A program made the position numbers and the translations under genes. A stretch of DNA of 64,000 nt from AP-15 sp963735445 (GTDB lineage: Bacteria; Pseudomonadota; Alphaproteobacteria; ATCC43930; CGMCC-115725). Shown piece after piece: positions 53,925-62,915 of the stretch. The DNA lies in assembly GCA_963735445.1 (NCBI GenBank), contig CAVTLC010000011.1:1-64000 (forward strand), given 5' to 3'. The notes under the pieces are model-generated. The model saw only the letters and a program-made list of their open reading frames with translations. It did not search any database and was not told the DNA's origin. Every line of letters begins with the position of its first letter. The stretch's first letter is position 1.

Positions 53925-56724
53925 CCGTTTCGCTGTCGCGTGTGGCCGCCGAACCTTGCGCCGAGGCCAAGGTCAGCAGACTGTCGAGCAGCACCGTGGC
54001 GGTCGGGTCGGCCCCCGGCTCGTCGCGGAACAGCCGAAAGGTCGAGGCGACAAAGCGCCCGGTGCCATAGCCACGCTCGACGGCGAGTGCGACCGGTTTG
54101 TGGATCCAGCCGACCACGAGCCCGGCGTGGACGCGCGCCTGGAAGTCGAGCAGGTTGCAGCCGGAGATGACGTAATCCGGCAGAACCCGATCAAAGGTCT
54201 CGTCGAGCAGCGGCCCTCCGGGAATGCGGGAAAAGCCGCAGGGTCGGTGCAGCCAGCTAAAACTCGATGCCCAATCACCGCGCCACACCGTGCCGGCGCG
54301 CTTGCGCACTCTGACGTTTTGCCAATGCGGGAATAGCGGGTTGAGGCGAAACTCGCCGGTCGGAAGCAGCAGCAGCCGCCCGCCTTCGCGGACATGCGCA
54401 GCGACGGTAGGGTCAAGGCTGTTCGTTACCCACAGCGTTGCCGCTTGCGAGTCGGCGGTCACTTGGTAGCCCAGCGCTTCGAAGCGGGCGCGCAGATCGG
54501 GCTGAGGCGACCAGATCGCGGTGATATCGGAAGTTCGAAAATCGCGCGGGTGAACTGCGATATCGAGGTAGTTGGTGGCGACGACCGAGCCATCGGCCGC
54601 CCGCAGCACGAACTCCGCCCGCCTGATGCAGGATCGCTGCTCATCAGGAACCGGCAGCGCCACTGGATCGAGGGTGCTAACCGTCTGCGGCTCCTGATCC
54701 GGGAGCGCGATTGATCTCTGTGTCCCAAAGGTGATCTGCAGCTCCGCTCCGCGCAGCGCTGGCCCGGCGCCGTGCGCGATCGACAGCTCGACCACAGCGG
54801 TTTCACCCGCCCAATACGACAACCGTGACCAGCGCGGCACAATCACGATGTCGGCGTTAATCGTCGGGAAGACACCGTGAAACTCGCGCGGGTTGCGGCG
54901 CATATCGAGCAGCCCGTTGCATTCCCAATGCGCGTCGGTCAGCTCGGTGATGACATAGCCAGCAATGTTATTTTTCCGACGGAGCGCTTCGATCTCATAC
55001 TTCAATGCCCGAAATTGCTGCCATTGCGCTGCTTCAACAAAGCCCTTCAAGTCACCGAACACTCGTGCGAGGCTCCAATCGGCAAAGCGGTGCTGCACCC
55101 CGTGTGGGTACATCACCCCTTCGCCCCAATCATGGCCGGTCTCAAACCACCAAGGCTCGTTACCCGAGGCATCCGCGAGACGCTCAGGATCCGGTAGTCC
55201 CCAATTGCCAAATTCGGAGCACATCAGCGGTTCGTGGCCGGTCTGCACCGCCTCGCTTCCCGACGCAAAGAGCCAGGAGGCTCGGCTCGCCAGTTGCTTG
55301 ACAAAGCGGTCCCAGCCGAGCCGATTGTCCGGGAATGCCGCGTAGTAATGATAGTCAGCGATGTCGGTTTCGACATGAGAGCTCGGCGCCAATGGCGAGT
55401 TATCGACGACAAGCCGCCCCGGATCATAGGATTTCAGCCACTGATACGTCTCTTTGAGCCAGTCTCGATCAAGCGGATCATTGACCAGATCGACCCCCCA
55501 GTTCTCGTTGATAATGGTCCAGCAGATAATCGAGGGGTGGTTGCCGTCGCGATCGACAATGCCTCGCAATGTGGCGCGTTTACGCGCCCGCGAGCGCTCA
55601 GTCGACGTGCCCATCGTCGGCAATTCGGTCCACACGAGAAGGCCGATGCGGTCGGCGACCTCGTAGTAGCGCGGATCCGGCGCCTTGATATGGCAGCGCA
55701 AACAGTTGAGCCCGAGTTCCTTGGCTTTGCGAAACTCGTCCTCGAGAAATTCAATAGATGGTGTCGTGCATATCGTGTCCGGATAATAATCCTGATCCAG
55801 CGCGGCCCTTATATAGAGCGGTTCGCCATTCAAATAAAAATGGCCGTTGCGCGCTTCAATCGTACGAAACCCAAACTGATCCTCGAATTCATCGACGACA
55901 TGACCATCGCGTTCGAGCGTCAGGTGAAGCGTGTAGAGGTTCGGCGCCGCTGGAGACCATGCCTCGACCTCGGCTAAGGTGAGCGCCAAGTCGGTTTTTT
56001 CGGCGCCGCGTTCGAGCACCGTCGAAGTACTGGCTACCGTTTTCCCATTCGGAGCTTTGATTGCCAAGCTCACCCGAGTTTCGGCAATCAGTGGATTTGC
56101 GAGGAACACGCCGACACCGACGCGCCCTGTTGCAAGTTCAGGCATTACGCGGGCGCGTTCGATATGATCAATCGTGCGCCGCTCGAGCCATACCGATTGC
56201 CAAATCCCGGACAGCGGGCCGTACCAGCTTTGCTTGCCCAATGGCATCTCAGCGAGCGGCGCCTCGGGGGAAACCATTGGGTCGTCTATTGGGCTGTCAA
56301 CTCGGATTTTGATCTCGTTGCTGCCCTCGACGAGTTGCTCAGTCACATCAAACGAGAATGGCAGAAACCCGCCTACATGCATCCCGACCAGTTCGCCGTT
56401 GACCCAGACACGCGCAATGTGGAACACGGCGCCAAACCGCAGAAAAACATGCTCGCCGATCCAACCGGCTGGGATGTCGACCTCGCGGCGGTAAATCGCA
56501 GTGCCCCCGCGCATCCTTAAGTCAGCGAACTGTGCTTGCCACACGCCGGGAACCTGAATGCATCGCCAGCCCACCGGGTGCGAGCGATAATCCTCGACCA
56601 CGTGGAGAAATTCCCAGCTGCCGTCGAGTGAAATCGGATTCGGGCCCGCCGCCTCATGCTCAGCTGTTGGTGGCGCTCCGAGCACCTCAAGCGAGGCGGC
56701 AGCGGTCAAAATGTCGTCGGGCAT
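53869..56724 (-). CDS. Glycoside hydrolase family 2 protein
   Basis: A 951-residue enzyme of the beta-galactosidase/beta-glucuronidase/beta-mannosidase family. No signal peptide, so cytoplasmic. A sugar-binding jelly roll (about 25-185, with DGSWEFLHVVEDY and PGVWQAQF), an immunoglobulin-like domain, then the TIM barrel with the acid/base Glu407 in WTIINENWG and nucleophile Glu504 in CSEFGNWG. A long C-terminal part (about 620-951) looks like further beta domains. The galK/galT neighbours favour a beta-galactosidase-type activity, but the specificity cannot be read from the sequence. It is the only minus-strand gene of the galactose cluster. Confidence 0.9.
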   Translation of the reverse strand: MPDDILTAAASLEVLGAPPTAEHEAAGPNPISLDGSWEFLHVVEDYRSHPVGWRCIQVPGVWQAQFADLRMRGGTAIYRREVDIPAGWIGEHVFLRFGAVFHIARVWVNGELVGMHVGGFLPFSFDVTEQLVEGSNEIKIRVDSPIDDPMVSPEAPLAEMPLGKQSWYGPLSGIWQSVWLERRTIDHIERARVMPELATGRVGVGVFLANPLIAETRVSLAIKAPNGKTVASTSTVLERGAEKTDLALTLAEVEAWSPAAPNLYTLHLTLERDGHVVDEFEDQFGFRTIEARNGHFYLNGEPLYIRAALDQDYYPDTICTTPSIEFLEDEFRKAKELGLNCLRCHIKAPDPRYYEVADRIGLLVWTELPTMGTSTERSRARKRATLRGIVDRDGNHPSIICWTIINENWGVDLVNDPLDRDWLKETYQWLKSYDPGRLVVDNSPLAPSSHVETDIADYHYYAAFPDNRLGWDRFVKQLASRASWLFASGSEAVQTGHEPLMCSEFGNWGLPDPERLADASGNEPWWFETGHDWGEGVMYPHGVQHRFADWSLARVFGDLKGFVEAAQWQQFRALKYEIEALRRKNNIAGYVITELTDAHWECNGLLDMRRNPREFHGVFPTINADIVIVPRWSRLSYWAGETAVVELSIAHGAGPALRGAELQITFGTQRSIALPDQEPQTVSTLDPVALPVPDEQRSCIRRAEFVLRAADGSVVATNYLDIAVHPRDFRTSDITAIWSPQPDLRARFEALGYQVTADSQAATLWVTNSLDPTVAAHVREGGRLLLLPTGEFRLNPLFPHWQNVRVRKRAGTVWRGDWASSFSWLHRPCGFSRIPGGPLLDETFDRVLPDYVISGCNLLDFQARVHAGLVVGWIHKPVALAVERGYGTGRFVASTFRLFRDEPGADPTATVLLDSLLTLASAQGSAATRDSETVIASLIDRSLAAMRSRSP

Positions 56725-56982
56725 GTTTTTGGGCGGGCTCCGAAAATGAACGCAGGGTCCTCTAGATGAGGATGCGGGTTAGGCCTTGGATGTCTTTCTA
56801 GGCAAAATCGAAGTCTATTTCTGTAAATATCGGTACCTAAAGTAAGGCCGAAACTTGACTTTGAGCTGCAGCAAATTGCCGCCCATTAGGATGTCCGAAA
56901 GCATCTCCGGCTCCGAGCAGGAACGCAGGTCAACGCCGCGTGTTTTCCTGCCGGGTTCCAGAATGTGACGCGGTGGCAGCAC

Positions 56983-58059
56983 ATGATGCATCGGGCCGAA
57001 TACGTCAAGCCTGATGGCCGCCGGCTCTGGCTCTACGGTCGCGCGCCACCGCGGATCGAATCGGCGCCAAGCCCTTCCTCCGAACCCGTCACCGTCCAAA
57101 CCCATCTCCGCCGCGATCCACTTAGCGACGAATGGGTGATTTATGCCACGCACCGGCAGAATCGGACTTTCCTTCCGGCGGCGGCAGAGGACCCGTTTGC
57201 TCCGACCACCGACCCGCAACACCCGACCGAAATGCCGTCTGGTTACTACGAGGTCGCGGTGTTCGAGAATCGCTTTCCGAGCCTCTCGCTCAATCCCGGT
57301 CCCCCGCCGCCGATAGCTGACGTCGAAACCGCACCCGGACGGGGGAGCTGCGAGGTCGTCGTTTTTTCGCAAGACGGGTCGGTCAGCCTGGGAGACCTGC
57401 CGCTCGATCGCATTTCATTGATCTTTGAGGTCTGGGCGGATCGCACCCGGGATCTGCAACAAGCAGGCCTTGCGTATGTGTTGCCATTCGAGAACCGCGG
57501 CGTCGAGATCGGCGCGACCCTGCAGCATCCGCATGGTCAAATTTACGCCTATGATTTCCTGCCCCAGCGCCAAGCAAACGTGATGCAGAGACTGCGCAGT
57601 CATCACTCTGACGCTGGACATGATCTTGTCGCCGATCTGGCGAAATCGGAGTGCGATCTGGGGATCCGTCTGATTGCGAAGCAGGGTGCCGCCGCGGCGT
57701 TTGCTCCGCCTTTTGGCCGTTTTCCGTACGAGACATGGATCGTGCCGATGCGTTCGGTCGCTTATTTGTCCGAACTGAGTGAGCCCGAACGCATCGATAT
57801 GGCTTTTGTGTTGTCCCAGGTCCTGCGCCGGCTCGACCGATTGTGGGATAGCCCGATGCCTTATCTGATGACCGTGAACCAAGCCCCGACTGACGGGCAA
57901 CCGCATCCCGAATGGACCTTGCGGATCGAGATCTGCCCGATCCGTCGCGCCCCCGACAAGCTAAAGTTTCTTGCCGGCACTGAACTCGGTGCGGGCGTCT
58001 TTGCCAATGACATAACCCCCGAAGCTGCGGCGGCGGCATTGCGGAGCGTGCATTTGTGA
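56983..58059 (+). CDS. galT: Galactose-1-phosphate uridylyltransferase
   Basis: A 358-residue Leloir enzyme that swaps galactose-1-phosphate with UDP-glucose. THLRRDPLSDEWVIYATHRQ and VFENRFPSLS open the fold. The catalytic HPH is in LQHPHGQIYAY (His184 is the nucleophile). PYETWIVPMRS and PEWTLRIEICP follow. I chose the ATG at 56983 because the frame start at 56965 lacks a ribosome binding site; the first 35 residues are an extension seen in some homologues. It overlaps galK by 4 bases. It reads away from the GH2 gene with a 258-base gap that should hold both promoters. Confidence 0.93.
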   Translation: MMHRAEYVKPDGRRLWLYGRAPPRIESAPSPSSEPVTVQTHLRRDPLSDEWVIYATHRQNRTFLPAAAEDPFAPTTDPQHPTEMPSGYYEVAVFENRFPSLSLNPGPPPPIADVETAPGRGSCEVVVFSQDGSVSLGDLPLDRISLIFEVWADRTRDLQQAGLAYVLPFENRGVEIGATLQHPHGQIYAYDFLPQRQANVMQRLRSHHSDAGHDLVADLAKSECDLGIRLIAKQGAAAAFAPPFGRFPYETWIVPMRSVAYLSELSEPERIDMAFVLSQVLRRLDRLWDSPMPYLMTVNQAPTDGQPHPEWTLRIEICPIRRAPDKLKFLAGTELGAGVFANDITPEAAAAALRSVHL

Positions 58060-59114
58060 CCGCCACCCACAGCTTTCGCCAAGTCTTTGGCAAAGATCCA
58101 ACCGTCTCCGCTTACGCTCCGGGGCGGGTCAATCTCATTGGCGACCACACCGATTACAATCAGGGTTACGTACTGCCGACCGTCATCCCCTTGCAGACGA
58201 CAGTCGAGGCGGCGACCGGCAGTGGTCAGCACGCGGTTTACAGCGCCACCCTCGATCGCATGGTGCATTTTGACGGCGGTGAACTCAGCGATTTCGCGCG
58301 CTACGTCGGCGGCTGCGTGCGCATCCTTGAAGCACGCGGCGTTGAGGTTCCGCCGCTGCAGCTGCGAATTGGTTCCGATGTTCCGGTCGCTTCGGGGCTT
58401 GCAAGTAGTGCGGCCCTCGAGGTCGCCACGATACGGGCGATTGATGCTCTGCTCAAACTCACGCTTGGTGCTGAGGAAATAGCGCTCCTCGCCCATAAAG
58501 CGGAAGTGGAGTACGCCGGCGTCGCATGCGGAATAATGGACCAGATGGCGTGCAGTCTGGGGCGCCTCGGCCTGATGCTGTTTTTGGATACGATGACACT
58601 GGAGCGGCGTCTGCAACCGATGCCGGAGGGTTCCGAACTTCTGATTATCGACAGCGGGATCCCGCGCGCATTGGGCGCAACGCAATATAATCAGCGTCGT
58701 GCCGAATGCGAGCAAGCGGCTGCTATGCTGGGAGTAGAAAGTCTGCGGTTTATTACCGACCCAGCTATTGTGGAGCGGCTTCCCTCGCCGCTCAAGGAAC
58801 GGGCTCGCCACGTCGTAAGCGAAAACGCGCGCGTGCTTGCCGCGCTCGGCGCAGATGCGGCGCAGTTCGGGGGTTTAATGAATGCGTCGCATGCCAGTCT
58901 ACGCGACGACTACGCCGTCTCGTTGCCGGCATTGGACGAAATTGTCGCTGCTCTACAGAACGAGCCAGCGGTGTTTGGCGCACGCCTGACCGGTGCGGGA
59001 TTTGGCGGCTGCTGCGTGGCGCTGGTTCGAGAGGGTCAAGCCGGCAACATTGGGAAACGGATAACCGGTCGACGCTTTTCGGCTTCGACACCGAGCATTA
59101 TCATCCCGCGCTGA
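58056..59114 (+). CDS. galK: Galactokinase
   Basis: A 352-residue GHMP-superfamily kinase that phosphorylates galactose at C1. The galactokinase signature reads GRVNLIGDHTDYNQGYVLP, with Asp where most enzymes have Glu (GEHTDY). The ATP loop VPVASGLASSAALEVATIRA and GIMDQMACSLG with the catalytic base follow, then LTGAGFGGCCVALV near the end. Start is a GTG overlapping the galT stop. Together with GalT and GH2 it forms a galactose entry route; galE is not present nearby. Confidence 0.93.
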   Translation: MTATHSFRQVFGKDPTVSAYAPGRVNLIGDHTDYNQGYVLPTVIPLQTTVEAATGSGQHAVYSATLDRMVHFDGGELSDFARYVGGCVRILEARGVEVPPLQLRIGSDVPVASGLASSAALEVATIRAIDALLKLTLGAEEIALLAHKAEVEYAGVACGIMDQMACSLGRLGLMLFLDTMTLERRLQPMPEGSELLIIDSGIPRALGATQYNQRRAECEQAAAMLGVESLRFITDPAIVERLPSPLKERARHVVSENARVLAALGADAAQFGGLMNASHASLRDDYAVSLPALDEIVAALQNEPAVFGARLTGAGFGGCCVALVREGQAGNIGKRITGRRFSASTPSIIIPR

Positions 59115-59176
59115 GGAATCAGCAAATCAGCCCCGGCCTGACTAGGCCTAACTCTGATCATGGGCTAGCTAACAGC

Positions 59177-59659
59177 TCAGCCCGAGCTGGCGTTGATACG
59201 TGACGCTTCTCGCAATGCGGCCTGCAGGGCTGCGTCGAGCGCCTCAAGAAACCGGGACCGATCCCTTTTGGTCAGGGGCGCTGGCCCGCCGGTGTTGGTC
59301 CCAAGCTCGCGCAGGTGTCGAGCGATCTCGCGACCGGCAAGCGCACTGCCGATGTTCGCCTGCGTCCATTGTTTTCCGGTCGGGGAGACGACGCGCGCGC
59401 CCTTCTTGAGGCAGCGTGACGCCAGCGGGATGTCGGAGGTGACGCATACGTCGACGGCGGTGATGTTGTCCACGATCCAATCGTCGGCCGCATCGGCGGT
59501 GTCTCCGACGAGAACCATGCGGACATTGGGGGTCCCCGGCGGCCGGATCGGGCGCGAGCCGTTCGAGACAACGAAAACATTGAGCCGAAGGCGCGCCGCC
59601 ACGCGATAGATCTCCTCGCGGACCGGGCACGCATCGCCATCGACATAAATATCGGTCAA
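59177..59659 (-). CDS. YaiI/YqxD (DUF188, UPF0178) family protein
   Basis: A 160-residue cytoplasmic protein with the family start IYVDGDACPVREEIYRVA, then VDVCVTSDIPLASRCLKKGARVVSPTGK and the acidic/aromatic second half. The fold is PIN-like with clustered Asp residues, suggesting metal-dependent nuclease ancestry, but no activity is established. It converges on galK. The 62 bases between the stops hold no strong hairpin. Confidence 0.9.
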   Translation of the reverse strand: MTDIYVDGDACPVREEIYRVAARLRLNVFVVSNGSRPIRPPGTPNVRMVLVGDTADAADDWIVDNITAVDVCVTSDIPLASRCLKKGARVVSPTGKQWTQANIGSALAGREIARHLRELGTNTGGPAPLTKRDRSRFLEALDAALQAALREASRINASSG

Positions 59660-60065
59660 CCCTTGGCCCCTTTTCGTGCTTGGCCTATCGCTTCCGGCCA
59701 GCCGCTCCCGCAGTTTCGATCAGCGCCGCCGCGTGCGGCTCCCTTAAACGCGATCGCCGGCGCCTTTCGCTGCCCGATGCACCCAAAACCGCCCCGATCC
59801 CGAAATGGGGGCGAAAATGGCTGAGTTCCATGCCGCCGCAAATGAGCGTTTTCAGTAATTAAACCCTCGGCCCAGCGCTGGCTGCGGTAAGGGACCGGTT
59901 CGGTAGCAGGAGCAGCCCCGGGAGGGGATGGACACGACGCCTGCCCTTTATTGCTCCCGGGAGGCCGGACTTCAAGGGACCGGACAGGGGGGCGCATGGG
60001 GGAGGGGCGCGGTGGTGTCGCTTCTAAAATCTTCCAAGCGCTGGGCCGGTGGTGACAATCGAACG
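59660..60065. other. Intergenic stretch, no gene seen
   Basis: About 400 bases of GC-rich sequence between the YaiI gene and the DUF6481 gene. Short frames overlap on both strands without motifs or ribosome binding sites. Paired GC-rich segments (GAGGGG/CCCGGGAGG types near 59925-59965) could form hairpins in an untranslated leader, but no known RNA was recognised. Confidence 0.4.
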
Positions 60066-60088
60066 TTTTCCTATATTCCATAGGAAAA
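60066..60088. promoter_or_regulatory. Perfect 9-bp inverted repeat upstream of the DUF6481 gene
   Basis: TTTTCCTAT and ATAGGAAAA flank a 5-base spacer (ATTCC), 26 bases before the ATG at 60115. It is AT-rich in GC-rich DNA. Position and symmetry fit an operator or a promoter-overlapping site. The binding protein is unknown and no regulator gene is adjacent. Confidence 0.5.
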
Positions 60089-60114
60089 ATTCATTTGGCT
60101 GGATTTAGTGGACA

Positions 60115-60504
60115 ATGAGTAAGTCGATCATTCCGGATTTTGGCGAACGCCTTAAGGCTGCCAAGGAAGCCAAGAACGCCCTGCTCGAGCGCGCAAAAGC
60201 TGCCGCCGAAAGACCCGAAGCGGTTGAGCGCCGGAACGCGCGGCAGGCGATCGTGGCCGCACGCAATGTACGGCAGGCCGAAAGAAAGGCGGCCGAGCAG
60301 GAGCGGAAACAGCGTGAAGCGGCGGAACGGGCCGCGGCTGAGGCTGCCCAAGCCGCCGCTCGCGAAGTCGCGCGTCAGGCGGAAGAAGAAGCCAGGGCCG
60401 TCAGGGAGGCGGAGCGCGCGCGGCGGGAGGCGGCCGAGCTGGCAGCGCGAGAAGCTATCCTTGCAGCGCGTAGAGCAGGCCGCAAAGCCAAGAAGCGGAA
60501 ATGA
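60115..60504 (+). CDS. DUF6481 family coiled-coil protein
   Basis: A 129-residue, highly charged protein (Ala, Arg, Glu, Lys) predicted to form one long helical coiled coil from about residue 15 to the end. The start IIPDFGERLKAAKEAKNAL resembles the DUF6481 family (FxxRLxxAxEAK then a RRxAR-rich helix). No membrane segment. Function unknown; charged helical proteins of this sort are often nucleic-acid or ribosome associated, which is inference. A perfect palindrome lies just upstream. Confidence 0.6.
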   Translation: MSKSIIPDFGERLKAAKEAKNALLERAKAAAERPEAVERRNARQAIVAARNVRQAERKAAEQERKQREAAERAAAEAAQAAAREVARQAEEEARAVREAERARREAAELAAREAILAARRAGRKAKKRK

Positions 60505-60705
60505 AAATTCCGGTCCGAGATTGTGACCGCCGACCACATGAACATGGTACGTCGGGCAATCCGTCCGCCGAGCCAACCCCCAGATATCAGCAGCTGGTGC
60601 CGCGCCGAGACCCAAGGCGGGCCAGCAACCACTCCTTCGTAAGCGTCGCTTTGACGTAGCCAGCCGAGCTGCGCGTCTTGAGTGACAGGACAACTTTGGC
60701 CCGCT

Positions 60706-60894
60706 TTAAAGCGCCTTGCACGATCCGTCGCATTCGTCGGCAAACAGGCTCCTGCCGCAGGCGCAAGGGCCGCGATGAAACGCGATGCTGGTATCGGTTG
60801 TCGGCGCGGGTTGCTCGGGCAGTCTCTCCCGCCGCAACTCCTCCATCCGAGTGCGGATCGTCTTGAAATCGTCAGCAGCGCGCGGCGGTGACAT
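60706..60894 (-). CDS. Small protein with C-terminal Cys cluster
   Basis: A 62-residue protein starting MSPPRAADDFKTIRTRMEEL and ending GPCACGRSLFADECDGSCKAL. Four to five cysteines in the last 22 residues suggest a small zinc site, similar in spirit to SEC-C tails. The N-terminal part is a charged helix. No ribosome binding site was clear and no family was recognised. Upstream 60505-60705 has no convincing gene. Confidence 0.4.
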   Translation of the reverse strand: MSPPRAADDFKTIRTRMEELRRERLPEQPAPTTDTSIAFHRGPCACGRSLFADECDGSCKAL

Positions 60895-61139
60895 CAAAGC
60901 CTCCAAGCCTCGGACTACCACGCGTTTGGCTGTTCGCCAATTGACTAATTTCAGGTCTTCGCGGGGTCGATCCTGGCGTGAAGCGACGGAAAACGGCAAT
61001 AAGCCGTTTTCCCGGTCGACGCGAACCGCCGATCCGGGTGGGATCGCAAGCCCTGGACCCGATCGCGGATCGGCCTCGCGCCGGCATTGCGTGTCCGCTA
61101 CTATTATTGGCGTCGCATTCATCCGAAAGGAAATGGGTC

Positions 61140-62268
61140 ATGGCTCGCGCTTACAATGCCATCGACGCCGATGGACATATCCTGGAACCGCTCGATCTCT
61201 GGGATAATTACATCGATCCCGCCTTCCGCGAGCGCCGGCCGCGGTTTGTCATCGACGACAACGGCAAGGAGCGCCTGTCGCGTCGAGGACAAATTGCTGG
61301 GCAATCCGCGGGGGATTGGCAGCCTCGGCGCGGTCGGCGTTCGTCAGGGCGCCGTAAAGCTCGACAGCCTGAAATATGCCGAAGGCAAGAAGGGCGGTTT
61401 CGACCCGCACGCCCGCATCGTCGACATGGATGCCGACGGGATCGACGCCGCTTTCCTTTACCCGAGCCTCGGGTTGTTCGCCGGCGCCGTTGCGGATCCC
61501 GAACTCGCCGCCGCAATGTGCCGCGCCTACAACCGCTGGCTCGCGGATTACTGCAAGCCCTACCCCGACCGGCTGTTCGGGGTCGCGATGCTGCCGATGC
61601 AGTCGGTCGAGCTGGCGATCGAGGAGATGCGCTACGCTCGCCAAACGCTCGGGATGCGCGGCGGCTTTCTGCGGCCAAACCCGTATCACGGCAACAAGAT
61701 GATCAGCGACCCGATGTACGAGCCGTTTTGGACGATGGCCGAGGAATTGGACTTCTCGGTCGGCTTTCACGAGGGTTCGACCACCGCGATGCCAACGGTC
61801 GGCGTCGACCGGTTCGAAGCGGACCGCGCGGCGCGCCACATGATCAGCCACACGATGGAAATGATGCTGGCGGCGATGAGCGTGATCTGGGGCGGTGTTG
61901 TCGATCGCCATCCGCGGCTGCGCGTCGCATTTCTTGAATCGGGCGGCGGCTGGATCGCGCCTTGGCTCGATCGCATGGATCGGCATTTCGACGACCAAGG
62001 CTTTAACGATACCGCCCCGAAGATGCGGCCGAGCGAGCTGTTCCAGCGCAATTGCTGGATCTCGTTCGAGCCGGTCGAGAACAGCATCGCCGTGCTCGCC
62101 GACTATATCGGCCCGCACAAGATCATGTGGGCGACCGATTACCCGCATCAGGACGGCTTCTTCCCAGGCGCGCCGCAAATGGTCCGCGAGCGGATCGAGC
62201 CGCTGTCCGCGGAGGCGAAGCACCAGGTGATGGCCGGCGGCGCGTTGGGCTTCTACGGCTTGCAGTGA
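61140..62268 (+). CDS. Amidohydrolase family (PF04909-type) metal-dependent hydrolase, frameshifted
   Basis: About 375 residues of a TIM-barrel hydrolase or decarboxylase in the ACMSD-like amidohydrolase group. It begins MARAYNAIDADGHILEPLDLW (the DxxGH metal site replaces DxHxH). After 46 residues one base is inserted at about 61278, and the frame change continues as VEDKLLGNPRGIG to the end at 62268. Later blocks: SVGFHEGST (metal His), LESGGGWIAPWLDRMD and MWATDYPHQDGF (metal Asp). GAAAGGAAA precedes the ATG. Homologues are often annotated only as amidohydrolase, so the substrate is unknown. Confidence 0.85.
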
Positions 62269-62342
62269 GGGCGGGTGCATTCCGGTTCTGCCCGGCGAAT
62301 GATGTCCCCAGTCAACGATGATGGATGAAAGGGAGGTGCGTT

Positions 62343-62786
62343 ATGGAACGACCGCGGATGCAGCAGCCAATGCCCGAAGAGCGGAGCGGCTGGCATCAGA
62401 TCGATGCCGGGCCAAGTCTCGAGATACTGTTCCACCCCGACCGGCGGCTCGCCGGCCGAGAGCCGGACGAGGTCAAGCGGCCCTCGATCGTGGTTGCCGT
62501 GACTGGCAAGCGCGAACAGGCGCTGCGTTTCGACCCGTTCAGCATGGGCGCGCACTATCATATTCGGCCGGGCCTTGCCCCTCAGATCCCGCTCCCGGTC
62601 GCGGACGGGCAAAGTCCGCTCGATGCCATCCTGGCGTTTTTTGAAAAGCCGCTTCGGTTCCGCGGCCTCCTGGCACTGGCCGAAGAGGACGAGGTGGCGT
62701 CAGGGCTGCGCGATGAAGAGCTGCGGAACGCCGCCAGCCAGATCCGTGCGCTCAGCAGCGCCGCACATCAGGATGCGGCTGCCTGA
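62343..62786 (+). CDS. Hypothetical protein
   Basis: A 147-residue soluble protein 74 bases after the amidohydrolase gene. I chose the ATG at 62343 because GGGAGG sits six bases before it. The centre, SIVVAVTGKREQALRFDPFSMGAHYHIRPG, looks like a conserved beta-sheet core with a His pair; the C-terminal part is helical and acidic. No family recognised. Tight downstream position suggests it is transcribed with the amidohydrolase. Confidence 0.6.
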   Translation: MERPRMQQPMPEERSGWHQIDAGPSLEILFHPDRRLAGREPDEVKRPSIVVAVTGKREQALRFDPFSMGAHYHIRPGLAPQIPLPVADGQSPLDAILAFFEKPLRFRGLLALAEEDEVASGLRDEELRNAASQIRALSSAAHQDAAA

Positions 62787-62915
62787 TCGTACCACGCCCG
62801 GTCGCCGCAGCTAGTTTCTCGCCACCCAGGCCCTGGCAGCGATGTCAGGGCCACTCTTTCATGTGACGCCGGCAGCCCTGCTTGTTTGCCGCGGATTAAG
62901 CCCGAGATCTCCAGC

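Noticed and set aside
60505..60705. HIT-family-like remnant (CPTYHVHVVGG) on the minus strand
   Set aside because: Only one short motif resembles the HIT triad, with stops close by and no further conserved block.
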